Origin: Flavobacterium sp.
GTDB lineage: Bacteria; Bacteroidota; Bacteroidia; Flavobacteriales; Flavobacteriaceae
DNA: 5,186 bases
Assembly (NCBI GenBank): GCA_024709705.1
Contig: JANJWE010000018.1
Location: 1-5,186 of the forward strand
Reading direction: 5' to 3'
The position numbers and the translations under genes were made by a program. Of the stretch, positions 1-4,802 are shown one piece after another. The notes beneath the pieces were generated by a model. That model did no database searches. It was not told the origin of the DNA and saw only the letters and a program-made list of their open reading frames with translations. Position 1 is the first letter of the stretch. The number at the start of each line of letters is the position of its first letter.

Positions 1-28
1 TGGCACTGTGAGCTGCAAGGGTAGCTCA
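1..28 (-). other. In-frame continuation of tsaC after a premature TGA
   Basis: Reading on in the tsaC frame past TGA (28-26) gives A-T-L-A-A-H-S-A, with the next codon starting A. The family has PLAAPSAN at this place, so homology continues in the same frame, with a stop and two Pro replacements (Thr, His). Each Pro change is explained by one C-to-A change in a CCC codon, and the stop could come from GGA by one G-to-T change. Three such transversions within 28 bases of the window edge suggest low-quality contig-end sequence, though a genuine pseudogene is possible. Confidence 0.7.
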
Positions 29-412
29 TACCTTTTGCAAAAACTCCAATGTTAAAGGATGATTTGGCATACGAACAGCAACAGTAGAACGACCCGCAGT
101 GATGTAATCGGAAACTGAGGGATGCTTTTCCAAAATAAAAGTAAGCGGTCCCGGCCAAAATTGAGCGGCCAAATCATATACTTTTTGCGGAATATTTACT
201 GCAACACGTTCTAAAGAAGAAACCCCATCAATATGTACAATCAAAGGATTATAGTAAGGTCTGTTTTTCAATTCAAATATAGTGCGTAATGCCTTATCGC
301 TATATATGCTTCCGGCCAATCCGTAAACAGTTTCGGTTGGTATAGCAACCACTTTTTCGCGTTGCAAATAAAAGGCTGCTTTTTTGGTAGATTGAGTAAC
401 TATTTTAATCAT
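26..412 (-). CDS. tsaC: L-threonylcarbamoyladenylate synthase (TsaC/Sua5/YrdC family), N-terminal part, interrupted
   Basis: The open frame encodes 128 residues of the YrdC fold, which in this family makes threonylcarbamoyl-AMP from threonine, bicarbonate and ATP for the t6A37 modification of ANN-decoding tRNAs in the cytoplasm. Visible motifs are PTETVYGL (25-32), the KxR signature as KNR (49-51) followed by PYYNPLIVHI, WPGPLT (86-91) and STVAVRMPNHP (109-119). The frame then meets TGA at 26-28, before the PLAAPSAN segment that completes the nucleotide site. Family members run about 190 residues (YrdC only) to about 320 or more (Sua5 long form), so much is missing. The ATG lies 3 bp after the stop of the upstream DUF6671-like gene, so it is the last visible gene of that operon. 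No Shine-Dalgarno is visible. The family call is secure; whether the gene is really broken or carries end-of-contig errors is open. Confidence 0.9.
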   Translation of the reverse strand: MIKIVTQSTKKAAFYLQREKVVAIPTETVYGLAGSIYSDKALRTIFELKNRPYYNPLIVHIDGVSSLERVAVNIPQKVYDLAAQFWPGPLTFILEKHPSVSDYITAGRSTVAVRMPNHPLTLEFLQKV

Positions 413-415
413 ACG

Positions 416-1249
416 TTAGGGATTACAATTCATACAAAATTCAGGAGATTGCTTCTCCTGACCCAAAGGGAATTTTTTTACAAGAGTATGTGAACAACGA
501 ACACAAGAGTAATGAAACGCCAACGGAGAACGGGTAGGTGCCAAACACCATTCGCAAGGAAGACCAGGTTCTACATAACCTATCTGAAAACCGGGTAAAC
601 CACAAGATGGACACTGAAATTGAATGGTTTGAACCAACTTTTTAGCGGTTTGTGCAATGACTTGCATTCGCGTGGGATTCCGATGAGCTCTCATATCGGT
701 TTCTACAACTACAGACCCAAACTCTTTTTGAATGCCATGAAATTGATACTTCAGGTCATCCCAATTCAAAGCCTCTTTGTATATTACTTCAGATTTTGGC
801 GATTTTAAAATCAAACCATGAGATGGAAATTGAACTCGTTTTGAAAATCGACTTATGGAATCCCAATCTCTAATTTCTTCTACAGAAAAATTGGTCTCCC
901 AACTCAAATGCGACTCGTAAATTTCCAAGTCATTTTTCGTATCTATAAAAACCAACATCTCATAATCACAACTTCCAAAGAATAGTTCAGGATGAGGTCC
1001 AAAAGAACCCTCAGAAGCCACACCGAGGTCAAAACCATAGTGTTTCATACCTTCCAAACATTTTTGCTTAACGGTTTCTTTCATCCCCTCAAGTCTTGGA
1101 ATTTCCCCGGAAAAAGTACCCCACTTGTCGGTGTTATAATCCGATGGAACCCAAGAAACAACGCCCAACTCTTGCTCTAAGAGAGGAGCTAAAACACGTT
1201 CTTTTCCATGCTGGGTAGCAATAAGCAATTTGCGATTTTTAAAGAGCAT
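416..1249 (-). CDS. DUF6671-like protein with C-terminal double zinc ribbon
   Basis: This 277-aa cytoplasmic protein (no signal peptide or membrane segment) has two parts. Residues 1-205 carry ATQHGKE (11-17), GTFSGEIPR (44-52), ASEGSFGPHP (78-87) and TDMRAHRNPTRM (184-195), which I recall as signatures of DUF6671, a family without assigned function. Residues 213-275 hold four CxxC pairs: C213/C216, C232/C235, C249/C252 and C272/C275, spaced as two consecutive four-Cys zinc ribbons. Such ribbons usually bind nucleic acid or protein. The order AT-x-H-x-K-E, then a Thr/Gly loop, then an S-E-G loop loosely recalls ITPase/Ham1-like NTPases; this is only an inference. The gene overlaps the upstream 100-aa gene by 11 bp and ends 3 bp before tsaC, so translation is probably coupled. 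The start fits the family N-terminus. Family assignment is from memory; biochemical function is unknown. Confidence 0.85.
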   Translation of the reverse strand: MLFKNRKLLIATQHGKERVLAPLLEQELGVVSWVPSDYNTDKWGTFSGEIPRLEGMKETVKQKCLEGMKHYGFDLGVASEGSFGPHPELFFGSCDYEMLVFIDTKNDLEIYESHLSWETNFSVEEIRDWDSISRFSKRVQFPSHGLILKSPKSEVIYKEALNWDDLKYQFHGIQKEFGSVVVETDMRAHRNPTRMQVIAQTAKKLVQTIQFQCPSCGLPGFQIGYVEPGLPCEWCLAPTRSPLAFHYSCVRCSHTLVKKFPLGQEKQSPEFCMNCNP

Positions 1250-1541
1250 GTTTTGATTGGGATGCTTTTACCAATTCAACAGAAAGGGTTCCGTTAATAA
1301 CCAAATCCATTTCGTTTGCTTGTGCTATTTCAATTTGAGCCAAAACCTCTTCAACTACTTTCTGAAGAGCCTCAATGCGTTGCAACGAATGTTTAGCTTT
1401 GATCCCAAAACGTTCCTCTGTACTAAAGGCTTCACGCTCGTGATAATTGATTTTGTCATGCAACAAAGTCATCAGTATTTTTTTGGCTTCTGAAGGTAAA
1501 TAAGTACCTTCAACCAATTGAAAAGAAAAAGAAGTATCCAT
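1239..1541 (-). CDS. Conserved-looking hypothetical protein, 100 aa
   Basis: I do not recognise a characterised family. The protein is soluble and has no signal peptide, Cys or transmembrane segment. It starts with a short beta-like stretch (TSFSFQLVEGTY, 3-14), followed by a helix-prone region (17-36), a charged linker with EERFG (42-46), a long amphipathic helix (about 50-75, rich in E, Q, A, L and V) and a final strand-like segment DLVINGTLSVELV (79-91). The mix of strands and one long helix suggests a small oligomeric or partner-binding protein, but that is inference. It is very likely a real gene: its 3' end overlaps the DUF6671-like gene by 11 bp, its start lies 5 bp after the stop of the small membrane protein, and a plus-strand alternative in the same region has no recognisable domain. 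It probably works with, or is at least co-expressed with, the DUF6671-like protein. Confidence 0.75.
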   Translation of the reverse strand: MDTSFSFQLVEGTYLPSEAKKILMTLLHDKINYHEREAFSTEERFGIKAKHSLQRIEALQKVVEEVLAQIEIAQANEMDLVINGTLSVELVKASQSKHAL

Positions 1542-1546
1542 TAGTT

Positions 1547-1756
1547 CTAATTTTTAATATGAAACCATTTGAAAACATAAAGCGTAACTAAAATTCCGGA
1601 TCCCAAAATCAAATAAGCCACTTCGGGTATGGGTAAACCCAAAACAGCCAATACCCCACACAATAGCCATATAAAACAATACAGCAAGCAGGTTCTCGGA
1701 TTTAAATTTTTAATAAACTTGGACATGTGCATTAATTTTGAGGCAAATTTCTGCAA
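1547..1756 (-). CDS. Small two-helix membrane protein
   Basis: The frame allows 69 residues with two hydrophobic segments, about 22-41 and 46-62, separated by a short PIPE turn (42-45), and a basic end (KWFHIKN). This predicts a hairpin in the inner membrane. No known family is recognised. Three in-frame ATGs exist: 1754-1756, 1730-1732 (M9) and 1724-1726 (M11). A near-match to the Bacteroidota -7 box on the minus strand (1744-1751) would start transcription near 1738, downstream of the first ATG. That favours M9 or M11, giving 61 or 59 residues starting MHMSKF or MSKF. It is the first gene of the four-gene leftward operon and lies divergent to the LysR gene. Being short and unrecognised, it is less certain than its neighbours. 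Confidence 0.6.
   Translation of the reverse strand: MQKFASKLMHMSKFIKNLNPRTCLLYCFIWLLCGVLAVLGLPIPEVAYLILGSGILVTLYVFKWFHIKN
1744..1751 (-). promoter_or_regulatory. Possible -7 box for the leftward operon
   Basis: On the minus strand this reads GAAATTTG, one mismatch from the Bacteroidota -7 consensus TAnnTTTG. No good TTG lies 17-23 bp upstream of it, so the -33 element is absent or weak. It is the best candidate between the operon and the LysR gene, and it would give a very short leader. Confidence 0.35.
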
Positions 1757-1777
1757 TTACATTCATTTATTTTTATT

Positions 1778-1785
1778 TATATTTG
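1778..1785 (+). promoter_or_regulatory. -7 promoter box for the LysR gene
   Basis: TATATTTG is an exact match to TAnnTTTG, placed 24 bp before the LysR ATG at 1810. That predicts a start of transcription near 1792 and a leader of about 18 nt. The upstream -33 TTG is not well conserved. The distance matches that of the stronger promoter in front of the EamA gene. Confidence 0.5.
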
Positions 1786-1791
1786 CTATAC

Positions 1792-1807
1792 ATAATATAA
1801 ATATTAT
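1792..1807 (+). repeat. 16-bp perfect palindrome in the LysR leader
   Basis: Arms ATAATAT and ATATTAT flank an AA centre, with no mismatch. It sits 2 bp before the LysR ATG and at the predicted transcription start, so it could be an autoregulatory operator. It is made only of A and T in an AT-rich spacer, so chance is a real alternative. Confidence 0.35.
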
Positions 1808-1809
1808 TT

Positions 1810-2724
1810 ATGAATTATACGTTACATCAATTACAGGTATTTTTAAAAGTTACCCAAACCAAGAGTATAACCAAAGCTTCTGAGGAGTTGTTTTTAACCC
1901 AACCTGCTGTTTCCATACAGCTTAAAAATTTTCAGGAACAATTTGATTTTCCGTTAACTGAAGTTATTGGCAGACAATTATATGTTACCGATTTTGGAAA
2001 AGAGATAGCCGAAGCTGCAGAAAAAATAATCAATGAAGTTCAGGCTATTAATCATAAAACATTAGCCTATAAAGGTCAGCTTTCCGGGAAGCTTAAAATT
2101 TCTGTTGTATCAACAGGAAAATATGTTATTCCTTACTTTATGACAGCCTTTGTAAAAAAGCACCCGGGTATCGAGCTGGAATTGGATGTAACCAACAAAT
2201 CTAAAGTAATTGAAAGTCTCGAAATGAATCAAGTAGATTTCTCATTGGTATCTATTCTCCCTGAAAATTTATCGCTTTCCAAAATTGAATTGATGGAAAA
2301 CAAGCTCTATTTGGTTGGAAATTCAGATTTTTTGTATTCAAAAAAGAAGAAAGACAAAACAATCCTTAAAGAAATTCCCTTAATTTATAGAGAAAAAGGT
2401 TCCGGAACCCGATTTGTTATGGAACAATTCATTAACCAAAATGAATTGCAAATTGAGAAAAAAATGGAACTTACTTCAAATGAAGCGGTAAAACAAGCGG
2501 TATTAGCCGGCTTGGGATGCTCTATAATGCCTTTGATTGGTATCAAAAACGAATTAAACAATGGAGACCTACATATTATTCCCGTTGAGGGTTTGCCTTT
2601 ACAATCCAATTGGAATGTCATTTGGCTTTCGCAAAAAAAACATTCACCGGTTGCTCAAGCCTTCAAACTGTATTTGGAAGAAAACAAAACAGAAATCATC
2701 CGGGAAAGATTCAATTGGATATAA
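1810..2724 (+). CDS. LysR-type transcriptional regulator
   Basis: This 304-aa protein has the usual LysR length and layout. The N-terminal winged helix-turn-helix covers about 3-63, with LHQLQVFLKV at the start, KSITKASEEL (18-27), the recognition helix around TQPAVSIQLKNFQEQF (30-45), and GRQLYVTDFGKEI (54-66) as the wing. A linker helix (about 64-90) leads to a periplasmic-binding-protein-like effector domain from about residue 92 to 295, with GKLKISVVSTGKYVIPYF (93-110) and VDFSLVS (136-142) typical of the CbbR/CysB-like branch. It is a cytoplasmic DNA-binding protein expected to act as a tetramer; its ligand cannot be read from sequence. It is divergent from the small-membrane-protein operon 53 bp away, the classic LysR arrangement, so that operon is a possible target. 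Its TAA directly abuts the stop of the convergent lipoprotein gene. The start agrees with the family N-terminus. Confidence 0.95.
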   Translation: MNYTLHQLQVFLKVTQTKSITKASEELFLTQPAVSIQLKNFQEQFDFPLTEVIGRQLYVTDFGKEIAEAAEKIINEVQAINHKTLAYKGQLSGKLKISVVSTGKYVIPYFMTAFVKKHPGIELELDVTNKSKVIESLEMNQVDFSLVSILPENLSLSKIELMENKLYLVGNSDFLYSKKKKDKTILKEIPLIYREKGSGTRFVMEQFINQNELQIEKKMELTSNEAVKQAVLAGLGCSIMPLIGIKNELNNGDLHIIPVEGLPLQSNWNVIWLSQKKHSPVAQAFKLYLEENKTEIIRERFNWI

Positions 2725-3318
2725 TCAGTTAACAATCCACAGTAAAACCGGCTTTAAAGCAGTTGCCAGTTGTGCATCTAATTCTTGCATAAATGCATCT
2801 GAAACTGCAGGACAACCCCAACTCAAAGGAGCATATCTGGGATAAATTTCTGTTGAAGGAACAGCAGACCAGGAATGCAATACTACAACTCGTTTTACCG
2901 CATTGCTATTGGTTGTTTCCAAACCGTGTAGCCAATATTTAACCCGTATTCCCCACGAACTGTAGTCACGTTTCCCAATTTTGTATTTACCCAGCATAGA
3001 ACAATGACTATCGGGTGTATTACTAAATTTGGCGACTTTATATTTTTCCGGATTATCTTCAAAAACATCACAAGTTCCATGAGTTACCAAGTTTTGATGT
3101 GTAAAAGATTTTGTTTTAAAATCATAGACAAAAAATCGATTTTTACCGGAGTGAATAGTCATATCAATTAAAAAATAAAAATCTTCATTAAACTTGTTTT
3201 CTTGGCAAAAAGTGAGAGCTTCTTTGTGAGTGGCAGTGTAATCTCTTGTATCCTCTATGGGTTGCTTATGATTACAACTCAACAAAGCAAAAAAGAGGAC
3301 TAAGAGTAGCTTATTCAT
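2725..3318 (-). CDS. Lipoprotein with YkuD_2 (L,D-transpeptidase-like) catalytic domain
   Basis: This 197-aa protein starts with a lipoprotein signal peptide (basic MNK, hydrophobic core 4-13, lipobox LLSC), so C15 should be lipidated. Residues +2 to +4 (N-H-K) lack acidic surface-export residues, suggesting it faces the periplasm. The catalytic part, about 45-197, matches the murein L,D-transpeptidase YkuD_2 type: FSNTPDSHCSMLGKYKIG (98-115), GLETTNSNAVKRVVVLHSW (132-150) with H148, and SWGCPAVS (166-173) with the predicted nucleophile C169. Family members are believed to cut or link peptidoglycan stem peptides, but many are untested. The gene is convergent with LysR (no bases between stop codons) and divergent from the EamA gene. 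The signal peptide supports the start. Enzyme specificity is inferred. Confidence 0.88.
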   Translation of the reverse strand: MNKLLLVLFFALLSCNHKQPIEDTRDYTATHKEALTFCQENKFNEDFYFLIDMTIHSGKNRFFVYDFKTKSFTHQNLVTHGTCDVFEDNPEKYKVAKFSNTPDSHCSMLGKYKIGKRDYSSWGIRVKYWLHGLETTNSNAVKRVVVLHSWSAVPSTEIYPRYAPLSWGCPAVSDAFMQELDAQLATALKPVLLWIVN

Positions 3319-3339
3319 AAACCGTTTTTTTTAGTAACT

Positions 3340-3347
3340 CAAAAATC
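3340..3347 (-). promoter_or_regulatory. Possible -7 box for the YkuD_2 lipoprotein gene
   Basis: The minus strand reads GATTTTTG, one mismatch from TAnnTTTG, 21 bp before the ATG. A TTTG on the minus strand (3364-3367) lies 16 bp further upstream and could be the -33 element, though this spacing is slightly short. Confidence 0.35.
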
Positions 3348-3350
3348 GCC

Positions 3351-3365
3351 TGAATAGTATATTCA
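3351..3365 (+). repeat. Inverted repeat overlapping the lipoprotein promoter
   Basis: TGAATA and TATTCA flank a 3-bp GTA centre, with both arms perfect. It falls between the predicted -7 and -33 elements of the leftward promoter, a position where a repressor would block polymerase. It is too short to form a strong RNA hairpin. Confidence 0.35.
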
Positions 3366-3386
3366 AATAATAATTCTGATTCACTG

Positions 3387-3400
3387 CTGAAAACTGAAAA
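3387..3400 (+). repeat. Tandem CTGAAAA repeat
   Basis: Two direct copies of CTGAAAA are followed by CT, so the periodicity extends to 16 bp. Similar ACTGAAAACTGAAAACT strings are, to my recollection, frequent in flavobacterial intergenic DNA. The second copy supplies CTG at 3394-3396, 19 bp before the -7 box of the EamA gene, where a -33 TTG is expected. Confidence 0.5.
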
Positions 3401-3415
3401 CTAACAACTTTTGAC

Positions 3416-3423
3416 TATCTTTG
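3416..3423 (+). promoter_or_regulatory. Bacteroidota-type -7 promoter box for the EamA gene
   Basis: TATCTTTG matches TAnnTTTG exactly and lies 22 bp before the ATG at 3446, giving an expected leader of about 15 nt. A near -33 element (CTG, 3394-3396) has the typical 19-bp spacing. The leader is A/T-rich with no Shine-Dalgarno, as usual in this phylum. This is the clearest promoter in the window. Confidence 0.65.
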
Positions 3424-3445
3424 CCGGCTTTTAAAAAATTAAAAT

Positions 3446-4342
3446 ATGTTTGGAAATCGATTATTAAAAGGGGTTTTACTGGTTGGATTGGGTGCAACGA
3501 GTTACGGAATGCTGGCTACTTTTGTGAAATTAGCCTACAAAGAAAACTTTACGACTGCCGAAGTAACCACGGCTCAATTTGTTTTAGGTATCTTGGGTAT
3601 TCTGATTATCAATACTTTTCAACGCATCCAAAACAAAAACTCCGCCGAAAAAGCATCGCCCAAAAACATATTTCATTTGATGTTAGCCGGAACCTCATTA
3701 GGAATGACAAGTGTATTTTACTATTTGTGTGTTCGGTATATAGACGTCTCTATTGCCATTGTTTTGCTTATGCAAACCGTATGGATGGGAGTACTTTTAG
3801 AAATGATATTGGATAAAAAACTACCTTCAACCCGAAAAATCATTGCAGTGGGAGTTGTTCTGGTAGGAACGGTTTTGGCAACCAATCTCATCCACAATGA
3901 AGCGGATTTGGATTGGAGAGGTCTTGTGTGGGGTATGTTAGCCGCAGCTTCTTTCACCACTACCATGTTTACAGCAAATCGAGTCGCTTTGGGTATTTCA
4001 TCTGCACAACGGAGCTTATACATGCTTTTGGGTGGGGCCGTAATTGTTTTTGCTTTTGCTATAGCTACACAAACAACACCTTACAATGGGGCTATATTTC
4101 TAAAATGGGGAATTGTTTTGGCTCTCTTCGGAACCATCATACCTCCTATGCTGTTAAATGCAGGTTTTCCGCTCACAGGTATCGGTTTAGGAAGTATCGT
4201 TTCATCTCTGGAGCTACCGGTATCTGTTGTAATGGCTTATGTTTTATTAAATGAAAAGGTGAACCCTTCGCAATGGTTTGGCATTTCACTTATAATAGCT
4301 GCCATTGTCATCATGAATAGCAATTTCACAAAAAATAAGTAA
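3446..4342 (+). CDS. EamA/DMT-superfamily transporter
   Basis: This 298-aa integral membrane protein has about ten hydrophobic segments (near 7-28, 39-57, 76-95, 101-122, 131-148, 159-177, 191-209, 219-236, 246-269 and 276-292), made of two five-helix EamA repeats. Typical marks are GATSYGMLATFVKLAY near the start, short cytoplasmic loops, and the signature ELPVSVVMAYVLLNE (256-270), matching the conserved 'E-P-hydrophobic-E' end of EamA repeats. Members export or import amino acids, metabolites or drugs by secondary transport; the substrate here cannot be told. It is preceded by its own strong promoter and is divergent from the lipoprotein gene. A 22-bp palindrome begins 4 bp after its stop. 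The start is supported by the promoter distance and by the first helix following at once. Confidence 0.93.
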   Translation: MFGNRLLKGVLLVGLGATSYGMLATFVKLAYKENFTTAEVTTAQFVLGILGILIINTFQRIQNKNSAEKASPKNIFHLMLAGTSLGMTSVFYYLCVRYIDVSIAIVLLMQTVWMGVLLEMILDKKLPSTRKIIAVGVVLVGTVLATNLIHNEADLDWRGLVWGMLAAASFTTTMFTANRVALGISSAQRSLYMLLGGAVIVFAFAIATQTTPYNGAIFLKWGIVLALFGTIIPPMLLNAGFPLTGIGLGSIVSSLELPVSVVMAYVLLNEKVNPSQWFGISLIIAAIVIMNSNFTKNK

Positions 4343-4346
4343 ATTT

Positions 4347-4368
4347 TTTGTAGAACAAGTTCTACAAA
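4347..4368 (+). repeat. Perfect 22-bp palindrome, candidate operator or weak terminator
   Basis: Arms TTTGTAGAAC and GTTCTACAAA flank an AA centre with no mismatch. It begins 4 bp after the EamA stop and lies 54 bp before the DoxX ATG. As RNA it would form a hairpin of about nine pairs with a tight loop, but the stem is poor in G+C and no U-run follows directly, so it is not a typical intrinsic terminator. The core fits the TnnAACnnGTTnnA shape seen in some TetR-family operators, so a dimeric regulator site upstream of doxX and aqpZ is more likely. This is inferred. Confidence 0.65.
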
Positions 4369-4392
4369 CAGAATTTTGTATTATATTTTTCT

Positions 4393-4400
4393 TAAATTCG
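4393..4400 (+). promoter_or_regulatory. Possible -7 box for the DoxX gene
   Basis: TAAATTCG differs from TAnnTTTG at one base and lies 22 bp before the ATG at 4423, the same distance as in front of the EamA gene. No well-spaced -33 TTG is seen. TATATTTT at 4382-4389 is an alternative. With either, the palindrome at 4347-4368 falls just upstream of or within the -33 region. Confidence 0.3.
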
Positions 4401-4422
4401 TATCAATAATTCAAAATGCGAT

Positions 4423-4776
4423 ATGAATTTACCTTGGCATTTATATGCAATGGCACTCCTCTATTTTTTGGCTGGTGTCAACCACTTTAGGAATCCCAAA
4501 ATTTATTATAAAATTATACCACCTTACTTTGGTAATATTAAAATGATAAATTCCCTCTCCGGTGTAGCCGAAATTCTTTTGGCTATAGGCTTGTGCATCC
4601 CACACTATTCAACAATGGCAGCCTGGGGAATTATTGTGCTTTTAATGGCTATTTTTCCGGCTAATGTATATATGTATACCCACGACAAGGCAGCTTTAGG
4701 ATTATCTAAAACTATACGATTAATCAGACTGCCTTTGCAATTGGTTTTAATTGCTTGGGCCTTTTGCTATACTTAA
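4423..4776 (+). CDS. DoxX-family membrane protein
   Basis: This 117-aa protein has four predicted membrane helices (about 4-20, 42-60, 64-83 and 98-116). It shows typical features of small DoxX-like proteins: GVNHFRNPKIYYKIIPPYF (18-36), the SGVAEILLAIGL stretch (46-57) and FPANVYMY (78-85). Small DoxX-like proteins are inner-membrane proteins whose biochemical role is mostly unknown; some larger relatives take part in quinone-linked redox systems. No redox motif such as CxxC is visible. The gene is followed 26 bp later by the aquaporin gene with no clear promoter between, so the two are probably co-transcribed. The ATG at 4423 starts directly before the first helix; an out-of-frame ATG at 4416 is not relevant. 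Confidence 0.85.
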   Translation: MNLPWHLYAMALLYFLAGVNHFRNPKIYYKIIPPYFGNIKMINSLSGVAEILLAIGLCIPHYSTMAAWGIIVLLMAIFPANVYMYTHDKAALGLSKTIRLIRLPLQLVLIAWAFCYT

Positions 4777-4802
4777 AAACATAACAATCTAAAACATTAC
4801 TT

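Noticed and set aside
26..28. TGA recoding (alternative genetic code) to explain the stop in tsaC
   Set aside because: No other gene here contains an in-frame TGA, the lipoprotein gene ends properly at TGA, and two conserved Pro residues are altered nearby, which recoding would not explain.
620..1180. Plus-strand open frames of 62 codons each (620-808, 992-1180)
   Set aside because: They lie antisense inside the DUF6671-like gene, have no recognisable domain and no promoter, and are explained as shadows of a well-supported coding frame.
1257..1883. Plus-strand open frames at 1257-1493 and 1629-1883
   Set aside because: The first is antisense to the 100-aa gene. The second runs antisense through the small membrane gene and out of frame into the LysR start. 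Neither shows a family motif.
2751..2760. GCTTTAAAGC palindrome near the 3' end of the lipoprotein gene as a terminator
   Set aside because: It has only 5-bp arms with no loop and no U-run, and it lies inside coding sequence.
2561..2845. Open frame crossing the LysR and lipoprotein gene ends
   Set aside because: It overlaps two clearly recognised genes in other frames and has no plausible domain; it exists only because the convergent stops abut.
3421..4254. Alternative frames inside the EamA gene on both strands (3421-3816, 3721-4023, 3913-4254)
   Set aside because: The EamA frame has a promoter, ten hydrophobic helices and a family signature. The others read as scrambled, Cys/Arg-rich or basic sequence typical of shifted frames.
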